64,000 bases of DNA, taken from the NCBI GenBank assembly GCA_900239685.1, contig OENT01000311.1:1-64000 (forward strand), written 5' to 3'. Position 1 is the first letter of the stretch, and the number at the start of each line of letters is the position of its first letter. Shown here in pieces: positions 1 to 12,100 of the stretch. Source of the stretch: Rotaria macrura (taxonomy: Eukaryota; Rotifera; Eurotatoria; Philodinida; Philodinidae). Position numbers and translations under genes: made by a program. The notes below the pieces were generated by a model. It was not told the origin of the DNA, did not search any database, and saw only the letters and a program-made list of their open reading frames with translations.

Positions 1-142
1 TTGCTCTTTCATTTCCAATCATAAAATATAGGGGTCAGAATTTTCGAGAGTATGGCCCTGTGTAAAAATGTTCGATTTTCTCGTGGACGCTCTCTTAAAA
101 TTATATCTTGTCGTTGTACAAAAGAAAAGCATTCTCATTTAG

Positions 143-381
143 ATACATGTCAAGGCGATAGTGGTGGGCCATTGCTAATGTTTACTGCTAGCCATGTTTG
201 GGAACAAGTCGGAATAACTTCGGTCGGATATGGATGTGGAAGAGCAACTTATCCAGGAATCTATACACGTGTTGCAGCTTATCAATCATGGATAGATGCA
301 ATAGTGAATAGTGCCGATCAAGTATTATTTATTTCAAATGCAATATTGATTCTACTTCTGTTACAATTTTGTCTTTTGTAA
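143..381 (+). CDS. Trypsin-like serine protease, C-terminal exon (partial)
   Basis: Last exon of a chymotrypsin-fold (S1) protease; upstream exons are outside the window. An acceptor (ctcatttag) ends at 142, and the exon opens inside the Asp codon of [10 protein letters not shown], which carries the specificity-pocket Asp (Asp189 equivalent, trypsin-like) and the catalytic Ser. The intron position and phase (phase 1, before that Asp) match those of the protease at 1805-2830. The C-terminal half contains the [13 protein letters not shown] strand and then a strongly hydrophobic tail (ILILLLLQF) after a short polar stretch, resembling a GPI-attachment signal or a membrane anchor. An open frame continues upstream to 52 but has no protease similarity and is probably intron. 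Converges on the neighbouring protease at 533-1516. His and Asp of the triad cannot be seen here, so it could also be a gene fragment. Confidence 0.8.
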
Positions 382-532
382 GTCTTAGTTATTCTTTTGT
401 TTTTCATCGTTTGATCAATCAAAATTATTTTTAAAAAGAAATATCATTTAGTTTTTCTCATTACTGATTTACATTTTTATTTTCAATGTTATAAACACGA
501 TCGATAAGAAAAAAAAATGACTAATTTTCTAA

Positions 533-1516
533 TTAAAATAATTTTCTACAAATTATAAATAAACTAATCAAATACAATCGATTCATGTTTGCTTGATAGA
601 AACTATATGCAGTTGAGTTTAATGTAATATCAAGTTCCAATCTTTTAACATTTGATGTTAATTTATCAGAAGGTTTTATTATTTTTTCTATGAATGAATC
701 AAAATAAGCTATTCGTGTATAAACACCAGCAAAACCTGGCGTTGCGCATATGACTCCATAACTTGTTATACCTACCAATTGCCATCGACCACTTTTAAAT
801 AGCATCAATGGACCACCGCTATCCCCTTGACATGTATCTTTCCCACCTTCAGCTAAGCCAGCACAAAACTGTACAGTATCATTATAGATTGTATTTAAAC
901 ATGACGTATCATTTCGTGCTATGGCTTGAATAGTAACTTGTTGAAGTGTAGATGAAGGTGTCCGTAAATGAGGATCCGTTGTACCCCAACCAATAGCAAT
1001 AAGATTTTGCCGAATTGGTGGATATTCAGCTTGCTCCAAATTAAAATCTGATGTCGATGGTAAGCATATAATTGACATATTTGAATTTACAATATCAATT
1101 GGTATATCAAGACGTAATATGGCTAAATCATTTGCATGTAATACTCGATCAAACAATGGATGAACATGGATTTCTGTCACATTACGTAATTGACCAATAT
1201 GTGATATATTTGTTGTTTCGAAGTTAAGTGACAAGTGTGATAATGAAGAAATATCAGTAACACAATGTGCGGCCGTTATAACGTGTGATGGAGTTATAAG
1301 TGAAGCACCACAATGATGCATATCGTCTCTCCGTAGTGATGCTATCCAACCCCATGAATGAGATTTAGTGACCGGCTCACCGTCGATAATTTTTGATAAA
1401 ATAATTGTCGATCGTTTCGAACAACCACATATCGAACGAACATCACATGTGTACGTTGTCGATGCTGTTGTATCAAACAGCGCAAGTATGAATAACGATA
1501 CTAAAATCGTTATCAT
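533..1516 (-). CDS. Trypsin-like serine protease with signal peptide and hydrophobic C-terminus
   Basis: Single-exon secreted S1 protease of 327 residues. Residues 1-19 form a signal peptide. A Cys-rich propeptide (Cys24, Cys30, Cys32) precedes the activation site Lys42|IIDGE. The triad is complete: His84 in TAAHC, Asp130 in NDLAIL, Ser233 in GDSGGP. Asp227, six residues before Ser233, is the Asp189 equivalent and predicts cleavage after Lys/Arg. Two features depart from the consensus: the mature N-terminus is IIDG rather than I-V/I-G-G, and Ile replaces the pocket Gly before the Cys220 equivalent (SYGVIC). The C-terminal ~45 residues extend beyond the protease fold and end in a hydrophobic LYLISLFIIC segment, suggesting membrane attachment. 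The gene lacks the phase 1 intron present in its neighbour at 1805-2830. Substrate unknown; digestive or extracellular processing roles are both possible. Confidence 0.9.
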   Translation of the reverse strand: MITILVSLFILALFDTTASTTYTCDVRSICGCSKRSTIILSKIIDGEPVTKSHSWGWIASLRRDDMHHCGASLITPSHVITAAHCVTDISSLSHLSLNFETTNISHIGQLRNVTEIHVHPLFDRVLHANDLAILRLDIPIDIVNSNMSIICLPSTSDFNLEQAEYPPIRQNLIAIGWGTTDPHLRTPSSTLQQVTIQAIARNDTSCLNTIYNDTVQFCAGLAEGGKDTCQGDSGGPLMLFKSGRWQLVGITSYGVICATPGFAGVYTRIAYFDSFIEKIIKPSDKLTSNVKRLELDITLNSTAYSFYQANMNRLYLISLFIICRKLF

Positions 1517-1804
1517 ATTAACATGTAAAAAAGAAATATATACTGTTCACAATCAACTGTTCAATTCTGCACTCGCGCTCGACTATTATAATGAGCGTTC
1601 AGGCCTTGAAAACTAACGAAAGACATTTTTTCGATCTTCTATGTTTTTTCATACTGCACGTATGGTTTTAGACTCGAGCGAAACGGTGTAAGTCCTGTTC
1701 TTTTGTAAATGAACGTATACCCATCAAGGACATTTACATATATAGATATGCATATAACTGTGAACAAAATTTATACAATGCAAAAGCTTTTTCTTTTTTT
1801 TTAT

Positions 1805-2830
1805 CTAAAAGAGTCTTAATCTTAATATGACGACACCTAAAAGAGTGATGAAAATTCTTTGACAAAATATGGACGACCCAGTTGATAAAAATGAATATCG
1901 TTTTAAAGTATTATTTTCAATGCAAATTGTATCATTTGTTAAAAAGCATGATATCCAATCGATGTAATATGAAACACGTGTATATACACCGGGATAATTT
2001 GCTTGAGCACAGCCGACTCCGTAACTTGTTATACCAACTAGTATCCATTGACCATCAGAAAGCATCATTAATGGACCCCCACTATCACCTTGACAAGTAT
2101 CTAAAAAAGAATGATGAAATTTTCCATTCGTCGTATTTCAATAAAAATTTGGTTGTCTGATGATACCTTTGCCTCCACCTTGAATACCAGAGCAAAATTG
2201 AGAAGTAACATTGTGAATCACTCTTTGACAATTGTTTCTTGTACTTGATATTAGTTTTAACATAACTTGCTGAAGTGTATTAGATGGAGTTTTGTTTCCT
2301 ATTGATAGAATACCCCACCCGATAGCAACGACGCTGGCATTTATTGGAGGATATTCTACAGTTTTCGTTGGCGGTAAACATATCAGTGCTATTGAACGAT
2401 CATTCATATCTATTGGCGATGAAAGCCGCATTATAGCTATATCATTAACAAACGTATCTGACTGATAACTTTGATGAATATAGATGTTTGAAATTGTCCT
2501 TCGTTGTTGAATCATAAATAAATAGTTTGAACCAACATTGATACTAAGACTTGCTATAGATTTTATTGATGTGAGACAATGCGCAGCAGTTATTACTAGT
2601 GTTGATGATATTAATGAGCCACCACATATATGACTATTTACTACACGAATAGATACAATCCAACCCCAGCTATTAGTTTCGGCTGGTTCACCACCTATAA
2701 TTTTACCTAAAATAACTGAATTTGACGAACATCCACAACTTGAATTCGATAAACAAGAATATGTGATTGTGGCAACAGCTGTAAATCCAACTTGAATACA
2801 AAATAAATGTAAAACGAAGGTCATAGCCAT
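1805..2830 (-). CDS. Trypsin-like serine protease, two exons
   Basis: Exons 2167-2830 and 1805-2100 (minus strand), joined across a 66 bp GT..AG intron (2101-2166) that splits the pocket Asp codon ([14 protein letters not shown]). The product is 319 residues: signal peptide (about 1-20), propeptide with Cys26, Cys32 and Cys34, activation site Lys43|IIGGE, and catalytic His84, Asp130 and Ser228 with pocket Asp222, predicting trypsin-like specificity. After [15 protein letters not shown] the tail ends in a hydrophobic run ([11 protein letters not shown]) with basic residues, possibly an anchor. It shares propeptide spacing and overall design with the protease at 533-1516, with which it is in tandem, so both probably come from a local duplication. 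Two separate open frames flank the intron; an intron-free reading would miss the catalytic Ser. Confidence 0.9.
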
Positions 2831-2903
2831 TAGTCTTTGCTATTTCTCTACCGTTTTCGTTGACGATTTTGTATTGACGTCAGTGCCATACGATACGCGG
2901 TGC

Positions 2904-2944
<41 letters not shown>

Positions 2945-4228
2945 GATGTATTTGATGACGTTTTTTATTTTTCCACTTCTTAGAGAGAAGAAAATAAAAC
3001 GTTAAAGGATACGAAATAAAAAAAGTTGCATGAAGGTTGCTAGTTATATTGGAATACGAATCGAATATCTTATAAAAAGACAAAAAAAAAGAACTAATTA
3101 GTAAAAATGTTGATATTATATAATCATCGATTCTAATATAGCACGTTCCATTGACATCTGCTTTATCTGAGATTAAAATCAATAGATATTAAAAGCATGC
3201 TTTGTCACATTGCATGTCGACAAAATGATATTATCAAAATAGAAGTATTCTACGCTCCCATGCTTTCTGCAAGGCTTATTACAGTTCAACGAGTTTTCAA
3301 TCGATTACTTCTGTGCTTAATTATTTCAAACGAAACCGAATATAATTTAAAATATTATCAACTAATTTTTGTATGATGAAATTCAAAATCGTATAAGGGT
3401 GTATTGGATTATGTATTGTGTACACTATTCGCAACAATGTAAGTCTTGTGTTATTAGAAAAAGTTGAAATGAAACTTCCCTTGTATAGGATAAACTTTAT
3501 TCATTATCTTGCAAACATAAATTATACTTCTGCATTGTTTTTTTAATTCGAATATCTATCAGTAGTAATAAGAGATGCTTGACAAAACCAAAATGAATTT
3601 AACTAAGATGATTAATAAAAAGAAATGATTTACTTTCATATTTCTCGCAAAATTTACCATAAGAAAAAATGTTTTCTAAGAAGCATGAACTTTCTCTTAA
3701 GAGTCTGTGTCAATTAGAATTGTAAAGGATTACCACACTTCTTATAAATTTTTGCAAACAAAAAGAGAATATTATTTGTAGAAATAGTTGGCGTTGTTTT
3801 CTAATACGATTTCCTATTGGTTTAGTATGGGTTTCTCTCAAAAATAGCGTCAAGTTTGTCTTACTCAAGAAAGATAATATAAGAATATTCTGTAAATTAT
3901 GAAGTTGATTAAGTTTAATTAAAGTCGTGAAGCATGTCAAGTATTGTATTTGATGTTATCTCATGCATCGAATTCCGATGATTTTATCATTTCTAACTTA
4001 ATGGATTCATTAACAAGATTGAATAGAATGGGTACTCTCTATAATTTATATTTATATATAATGAAAGGCATCATTCATAGATATATACATGCATAATTAA
4101 TCACACATTGTTCTTTAAATAAGAAGTACGCAATTAGAAATTGAAATTTTATAGAAATAGAAAAAGAACTAGTTGGCAAAAAAGCATTTTTCTAAATGTT
4201 TTCAAATGATTAACACCCAGTGAATATT
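2831..4228. other. Intergenic region with a TA/TG microsatellite
   Basis: AT-rich intergenic DNA between the protease and the opsin-like gene. It holds a (TA)n run passing into (TG)n at about 2905-2942 and short A/T homopolymers. No open frame with protein-family character, no tRNA-like cloverleaf and no transposon ends were seen. Confidence 0.6.
2905..2942. repeat. TA/TG microsatellite
   Basis: (TA)n followed by (TG)n, read directly. Confidence 0.95.
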
Positions 4229-5288
4229 ATGGATTTGAATGTCACACGCACATGGAGTATGTATTAATAGTTTATCGAATTAGTACTGCTATTTATCCAT
4301 GTTCTCTATTGTTTTTCATTTAGATGAAACATCTTTTACATTTAATATATCTAATGTTGACTGTTTCATATATCGGCTTATGTCGACCATATTTGTTATT
4401 ACAGCAATTGTATCATTTATTTTCAATATTCTTCATTTTCTTATTGATCGTCGTCCATTAACACCATTAGCGTTAAATTTAATTCTAAATTCCCTTATTT
4501 ACATAACTTTTAGTTTACCTTCTATTATGGCTCAATCAGCAACATGTTATCCAATACAATCATATCTTATATGTTGCCTTCAATGTTTTGTTTGTTACAC
4601 ATGCGGAATTTGTGTCATGTATACAACATCCTTGTTAGCTTTAATTCAACATATAAAATTATTTTATAGCTCGAGTACCCTTAATCGAATATTTGAGCTG
4701 AAAAAAAAATGTATTCTTCCATTACTATGTTGGGTCCTATCATTGTGTTGGTCATTTCCACCATTGATAGATATTAACCCAGGCTTTATGCGTGAAGGTT
4801 CAGGTTTTGATTGTGGTCTTAATTGGACACGGACAGATATGGCCAGTCATGTGTATTTACTTCTTGCTTTCGTATTTATTTATCTTTTACCATTTTTTTG
4901 CTTATTATATACAAATATTAGTACATTCGTAAAATTACGTACACATGTCTATCGAAGATACCCATTACTACCAAAAACTCCTAATACAATATCTGTTGAT
5001 ATGCGTCATCATATTATCGATGCATTTACTATTGCAGAAAGTAATCGTATTAAACATTTTCGAGTTGATCGAAGATTCGCTCAAGCAACAATGCTCACTT
5101 TTCTGCTATATTTATTAGCTTGGACACCGTATGCAATCTGTGGAATGTTACAAATGGGAATAGCTATGGACTATATTAATTATAAACTTCCGTCCATGCT
5201 TATAACTATATCAGCAATAACAGCAAAATTAGCTGTCATGATACAATCATGTGTGTATTTTTATAGTGTACGAGGAGTGAATCGATAA
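4229..5288 (+). CDS. Divergent opsin-like seven-transmembrane receptor
   Basis: Exons 4229-4256 and 4324-5288, joined across a 67 bp intron (donor GTATGT, acceptor tttcatttag); 330 residues. The short first exon gives an N-terminus with three N-glycosylation sequons (NVT, NET, NIS). Seven hydrophobic helices follow. Opsin landmarks at matching spacing are: Cys94 (top of TM3) with Cys173 (second extracellular loop); Glu167 six residues before Cys173 in REGSGFDCGLNW, like the rhodopsin Glu181 counterion; Trp276 in AWTPYA of TM6; and Lys311 in TM7, exactly ten residues before the Tyr that aligns with NPxxY, i.e. the retinal Schiff-base position. Departures: E/DRY is QHI (118-120), NPxxY is QSCVY (317-321), no acidic residue is seen in TM2, and the chain stops nine residues after that Tyr with no helix 8 or tail. 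AATAAA lies 14 bases past the stop. It may be a photopigment, a retinal-binding protein or a non-signalling relative. 7TM assignment firm; opsin assignment good. Confidence 0.75.
4257..4323 (+). other. Intron of the opsin-like gene (start-deciding)
   Basis: A 67 bp intron with a perfect GTATGT donor and a T-rich acceptor. It matters because an in-frame ATG at 4299 inside the intron would otherwise be read as the start; splicing instead links to ATG 4229 and adds glycosylation sequons expected of a receptor N-terminus. Confidence 0.7.
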
Positions 5289-8200
5289 TCAGTAAATTTA
5301 AAATAAATAAATATTCTTTCAACTTTTATCTTGTTTTGATATTTATTTGAATAATAATGCAAAATAGAAACACTTATTTTCGTATTTTTACATATGGTTA
5401 ATTAAAACGAAAATAATATTATGAATTAATTGTAAAATCAATAAATATTTCTTTGAAAAACTGAGCTCTAAATATACTTATTCTACTGATATTCAGAAGT
5501 CAATAATCAAAATGAAATTCATGACGTATACTTGTGTTACTGATTAAATGTCATTAACTAATTTTTCTACCAGACAGATGAAAGTTAACAATTATTATTG
5601 CTAGAGAAAATAGTTATATATTTTCTTTTAAACTAATGAGCTTTTGATGTGATCTAAAAATAGCTTCTATTATTTACACATCATTAGAAAAATATGTGAC
5701 TATATGTTCTCGATGTATTCGAATTCTTACAGGTTTTGTAGGCTTTCCTTCTTTAACTATTTTTGTATCTATACTGTTATTGAAATGCTATTTTGAAAGG
5801 GCAACATCGCACGCCACAAGCTACACGTAACTAAGAGCAAGAGATAATGTGACGCATAAATTTTTGATGTTTTTAAAAATTTTGCCTGTAGTCAATGACA
5901 ACGGATCTTAGAAATCAATCAATCTCTATAAACATCCTATCAAATTAGACATGTCGAACGCTAGAAAATTTATTATAACAATACACAAAAGTGCTTAAAT
6001 AGAATAAAAACGTAACATACTGCTACAGTATAACATTAGAAAGAAGATAAAATTGATATTACATCTTAGCAGTGAGAATACCTATGAAGCATATCATGAC
6101 GAATAAAAACTTTTTCGATGTTCATTGAATCAATTATAGCCTGCTTGATATGATTATTCATACTGTACACAAATAAAATATCATCATGATATTTGAAATA
6201 CTTGATGGATCTTCAATGATGACTATCGTGAAAAGAAAAAAAAAAGATCGATGTTTAACGTTGACTTGATTTTTTTTTCGGTTATAAATCGTTCATGCAA
6301 AATATTAGAAACTATCGAAGCAGAACATCTTACTAACCGTTGTCAGTTTCTTCTTATTTTATCCTTTTTCTTATTCGATGTTCATGATTCGATGAACAAG
6401 AACCAAAAAAATTTAAATCAACATACTATTCGAATATGCTAATGTTTATATCGTTAATTGTTTAGAATAGGTATACATTTAGTATCTTATGGGAACTGAT
6501 GATTTTTCATGGAGTGAACATAGATTGTCGAGCGACTTTTTTTCGTGATACGTCTTATACTTTTCTGATCAGTGGTTTTTAAAAAGATAGTTCAACACTC
6601 ATGTCCTTAACCGATAACTCAAGGCAAAGTATCATGCATGAGAGAACACTTTCATATTTTTATGTTCTATGTTGCATGAAAAGAGATAATGCGTTGTTTG
6701 CCATGCCTCGATCGAAATATTCAACTTCGATAAATTTCACATGAAATCAATATATTCTTAAATAATAACATGTTATTGAACCAAGAAAACGTTGATAGCA
6801 AATCAAACGTAACTATTCTGAACTCAGAAAAAAAGTGTCTTTTGAGCACCGATTTAGTTATATGGGAAAAGGGCACCGAAAAAGAAGACTATAGAGTACC
6901 ATATTAAATGCAGATGAAATGAGTACATTACAATAATATTCTTTCGAAAAAAATTAGAAACAATAGATAGATAATAAATACAATAATGGAACAAGAACTA
7001 TTAAAATTATGAAGCATGGTCATTAATATATTTTCTGGAACGTAAACTTGTATTTCATATCGGCATACTGAATATTTCCGTTATTGGGTACAACAATGTG
7101 AATATTTAGTAGAATCGATTAAATTTAGGAACAATACTTCGATATTTGGTGCAGTTGTACTATTGCATTAACTTCATCGAGAGTTTTCATGAGATTCAAA
7201 AGTTGATGCTCGCTGTTTGACAGAAATTCTTACGAATTTCGTGCTAGTGACTCATGTATATGAAATATAAGTCTTTTGCATTTGATAAATTAATAGTCAT
7301 GATATTAAACAATTCGAGTTGAGCTTATTAAAAATCGATACTAGTCATCCTACATACTACAAAGTCGATCAGTTTTAGGTATGAGTTTATCTTATTTCTA
7401 TTGTTTTTCAAATTTGGTGGTCTTGTCACATACCATTAAACCGGTGCTCAATTGTCTTATTTTGTGGTGCTCTAAATATTTACACGTTAAAAGATAAATT
7501 TGAGTTTTTAAACAAATAACCTATGTAAAATCGGTTCAATGAACGGTATCCGATGCAAAGTTCAAGTTTTCTTGATGACTCTTTTCGAACTATTTAATAA
7601 ATCATACTTTTTATTTGTATTCGTTCATCTGTACTAGCATCGCATATTGATTGATGATAATTTAAAGTCTTTTTTTTGTCATCTTAAAAACTATACACTC
7701 ATCAGTAAGTACCATTTTAGTATACGATACATAGCATCAAAAGATTGTGTATGATTCTGCTTTGCTCAATGCTAAGCAATTAATTTGAATTGAAATCATA
7801 GTGTTGAATATTGAGCATTAATGTATATCATGATATATATCAAGAAGAGTACAAAAAAACATCAATGCATTTGCCATCGTACTTGAAAATTATGTCGGAA
7901 AAGGACACTTGGTGAAAAAAAAAGCACGTAACAATAATTAATTTGTAATATTTATCTAAAGATTTGAGCGCATGTTTCGAATCTATTAGTATTTTTATTG
8001 ACTACTTCGGTCATGTGTCTAAAGGATTCAATTAATTTTTTTATTAATTATCGAATATATAAAGTACTTGTCATTTATAATGCATTCAATTACGTATATG
8101 CATCATGAAAATGGAACGCGGTAGAATTCATCATATAAAAGATAAACAGAAGTCGCTCATGAATCTTGGCACTCTCTTTAATAGCATTTTTAAACCGTTT

Positions 8201-9187
8201 TATATACTAAAAATTTCATATAAACTTTTGTATTGTGTTTCAATTTGTAGATTATTTTTTTAGCTAAATATTTGTAAGTGAAATTAATTGCCACGATTTA
8301 AAAAGTATCGTAGCAATCGGATCGAAATCAGTATTAATTGTCGAGTATAATGGAAGTTTCTAATGAAGTATTGTTTAATTGTATTCTGTAATAACATGGA
8401 AAATTCATAAAATAATTCATTTCAATATTCGGTAACAAATATCATACTCAACAAAACAATGTATTCGGCTGTCTAAAATTTAAAAGTTAATCGAGAAAGG
8501 AGAATTTGAGCTTGAATGTGTAGTGTTTCATTGATGAAGCTGACTATTTTATTAGCATGAACATTTAACTAGTTTTCTATTATTATATGTCGTATACAAT
8601 ATGGTGGCTAAATTATTTCTTCAATACATAGTAGAACACCAGATTCATTGAAACAGTAAACATAAACCAAGATAGAAATTATTTCATTATACGTATACAT
8701 CACTTGATAATTAACTATTGTTCTCTCTACGGTTTTCAAAGATAATTTACTGTTTTATTTCCGTTCTATTCTTTATCTAACAGAAAGCTATGTTAATGAA
8801 TCAATATTTGAGATTAATCGAACTACCGTACTTAAACCAAACACACAAACACGAAGAGCTGTTTTTGAGCTATCTAAAATGTTAAGACAAATCATCGGTG
8901 TCAAATAAATAAATAAATGTGTGTAACGATTGCAAACTGTAGTATATTTCAATTTGATGAGACAGAAAAACAAAACGACCGTCAAAACTAGTATAAATGT
9001 TACTGAGAATATTTTAGTGAATTTTAGAAAAATAACTGTTGTTTTTATCTGTTTATATTTACATGATCGATCTTCATAGTCTTTTCCAATATCACCATTT
9101 TCTTCAGTCAGTCAGTCAAAAAGAGAAAGTGAGAATAACAATAAATAAAAACAGCAGGAAATAATATATTTTTCTGGCACCAATATA
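5289..9187. other. Long intergenic region, no gene recognised
   Basis: 3.9 kb of AT-rich sequence between the 3' ends of the opsin-like gene and the SLC35C2 gene. Only short, uncharacteristic open frames occur. A short tandem cagt run sits near 9103. I saw no transposon termini, conserved domains or RNA genes; 3' UTRs of both neighbours extend into its edges. Confidence 0.55.
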
Positions 9188-12100
9188 TCAATCATCAAGG
9201 CTTGTACGTCGAGTATTTGAATCACCATCTAGAGACCATTCGTCACCTGACTCTAATCTGCGTAAAAGTAATCGTTCCGTAACGAATGAATCACCATTCG
9301 TTGGTTTTTCTTCTATATAAAAGAAAAATAAGTGAAAATTTTATTTCATATTTTGTATCATACTCTGTAATGCAATGAATTTCAGAATACAATGCAGCAC
9401 AATTCCAGCCAGACATATAACAAGACCAATGATATTCAAAGCATTTAATTGATTATTGTTATATTCAACAGCCAAATATAACATGACAACTTCCTGTAAA
9501 GAGTAAATTCAAGAAAACTGCTATTTGATTATGCCTAGAGATTCGTTATTCGTTAAAGATAATTTTTGTTGATGCACTACCATAGCATTGTACGAAAACC
9601 GAGCAATTCTGTTTATTTGATACGGAAAAATACCAATACGAGTAATATTAATACTCCAGAACGAGTGATATCGAAGTTCATATAACTCTGTGGATTTTGT
9701 ATAAATAACGTCGGAGAATCCGAAAAAGAGTTTAACAAAGACTTGATAAGGAGAATTACTGTTCAATCTAACTGAAAAAAAATTGTAAAGTAATAGATTG
9801 AAAGGAGTATCAACATGACTTGATGTAAGACAAAAAACTAGATATTATTTTGCAGTTAGTTATCGACACGAAAAAATTGTTGCATGTTCGTTCGAATCCA
9901 AGAATTTGAAAAAACCGATGAATTAAATAGAGAATATTTACTATGTGTAAGATTGTTCTTTATCACTTCATCCATAACTATATCCAAAGATACGAACAAG
10001 GAAAACAATTCTAGTATAAATTTCAACATTTTACGAACTTATTGAGAGCTTACTCAAAATCCTACAGATCTCAAAGCAGTGTCATAGAACACAACAAGAT
10101 TTCTTAATTCATCTATTGCTGTTTTAATTCCATCAATATTGTATTGATTTTGTGTGTAATTTACGTATATGCAACAAATTAGAACCTCATGTTCGCTGTA
10201 TGCTGAAAATAAGTTTCGCTAAAAATGTGCGAGTAACAATATTGTCACACTTCTTTTATTGTGATGCATATGTATGAATTGCATCTGTCTACGTTTATCG
10301 TGAGATTGTTTTTCTTTTACTTGATGTAATTTTGCCTGCAATCAAAAGGATTGTCTCCTACTTAAGCAAAAAAAGGGAAGTCACGTTACATTCAAACTAG
10401 AGATTATCGCGATCAAATCTGAATGAAAGTCGTACATGTTGCATTCTTGATAGGTGGAACTATTTATTCACAGATAGGTTGATTATTTATTGACTATAGA
10501 AGTATTATAACGTTGGCTAGTATTATTCTAATGCTGCCCTTGTGAACAGATAAATAGAGCATGATATTGAAATTTTTACCTTAAAAATACCGGATACACT
10601 TAGTGTGAGAGAAGATGTGTTTGAAACTAATAAATATTCACTGAATTCAAGACTAAATGCTAATAAGGCACTCGATCCAAATACTCCCATGTGATAACTA
10701 ATAACAGCCCATGGTTTTTTATCAAGTAAATTTAATTCATGTAATAATTGTTGACCTAAGATAAGCAAATGAAAATATAAAAGCTACCCTAATAGAGGAA
10801 AGGATAATAATTAGAAAACGTACCTTCTCTGATACCTGCAAGCGGAATGATTACGGCAAGCATCCACGGTTGAATGTAATACATAGCATCGACGGGATTG
10901 CTCAAACCTACAACGAAACGTGAAAAAAAGAAGCAAATAGAAGAGCTTAGTCGTCATTAATTATTTGTTGACAAAACTAAATCATCGTTCTCATTACATA
11001 TTGCGTTTTCTTTTTTTATTATTTTTCTTTTCTTAGCACAAATCAACGCTAACGATTTTGTAACAAAAGATAATAAATAGGACACATGGCCGAATGAATG
11101 CACGGTTTGACAATCGTCAAGTCACTCCTGGTACGAGTGCTTCTTTTAGCTCATGCACTAATTTGTACCTGGCGTGTTATTGATACGAATGACAATCAAT
11201 ATTGTTGGATTATTCTAAGTGGTCTCGGTTTTTTGCTTGTCGAAACAGGCATTGTGATTTGGCTTCGAAATGGACATGAATTTAAAACGTATATACATAG
11301 ACGAATTAGAAACAAAAACAATACATAAATTATCATGTTATCGTTTTTTTTAGTGTCGCCTTTTGTATCATATTTTATCTGACATGTGCAATACCCTCAT
11401 TATGGTTGGTTCATATTGAAACAGCAAATAGAAAATTATATCATCTCGCTGAAAAGAAACTTAATGCTCGAGCAACTACACTATCGACACTTCTTCGACA
11501 GCAAAATTCTATTTCTACGAATAGTACATCATCTTCGGATGGTTCATCATTATCAACATCACGCTTAATATCATATACAACTCCAGATATATTTTCAATC
11601 GGTCAAATTGAATGTCACGATAAAGCCTGGTACTATATGGATGAACAACGTTGGCTTGATGCAATTCAAGAAACTATGCTCGTTATTCTATGCATTTGTC
11701 GTCTATTAATTAGTCGTGAACATTTGAGTATATCAAAAAGTGGTATTGTTTTAGTTATGACTCTTGTCAATGGTGCTGATTTATTAGCTATGTCACATTC
11801 AATACAGTATCATGATGTAATCATTGAACGTCTATGGATGTATATTGGTTTGTCTCTACTGTCAATAGGTTTATTTCAAATGGCATTTATAGATACAGAT
11901 GGTTTGACATCAGCACGAAATTATATAACATCATATGATAATCGTAGAAAAAACTTTGCGAAACGAATGCATCTTCTTCAAGATCAAAACCTATGTCCAC
12001 TTTTTCGAGTAAATTTCTACACATAAAAATGAAATATATTCTACAATAATTTCTCGTCGTTTGTTTTTTAATCATCTATTTTATAGGCTGTATTCATTCA

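Noticed and set aside
4299..4323. ATG at 4299 as start of the opsin-like receptor
   Set aside because: It lies inside a well-formed 67 bp intron; splicing from ATG 4229 gives a glycosylated N-terminus and keeps frame.
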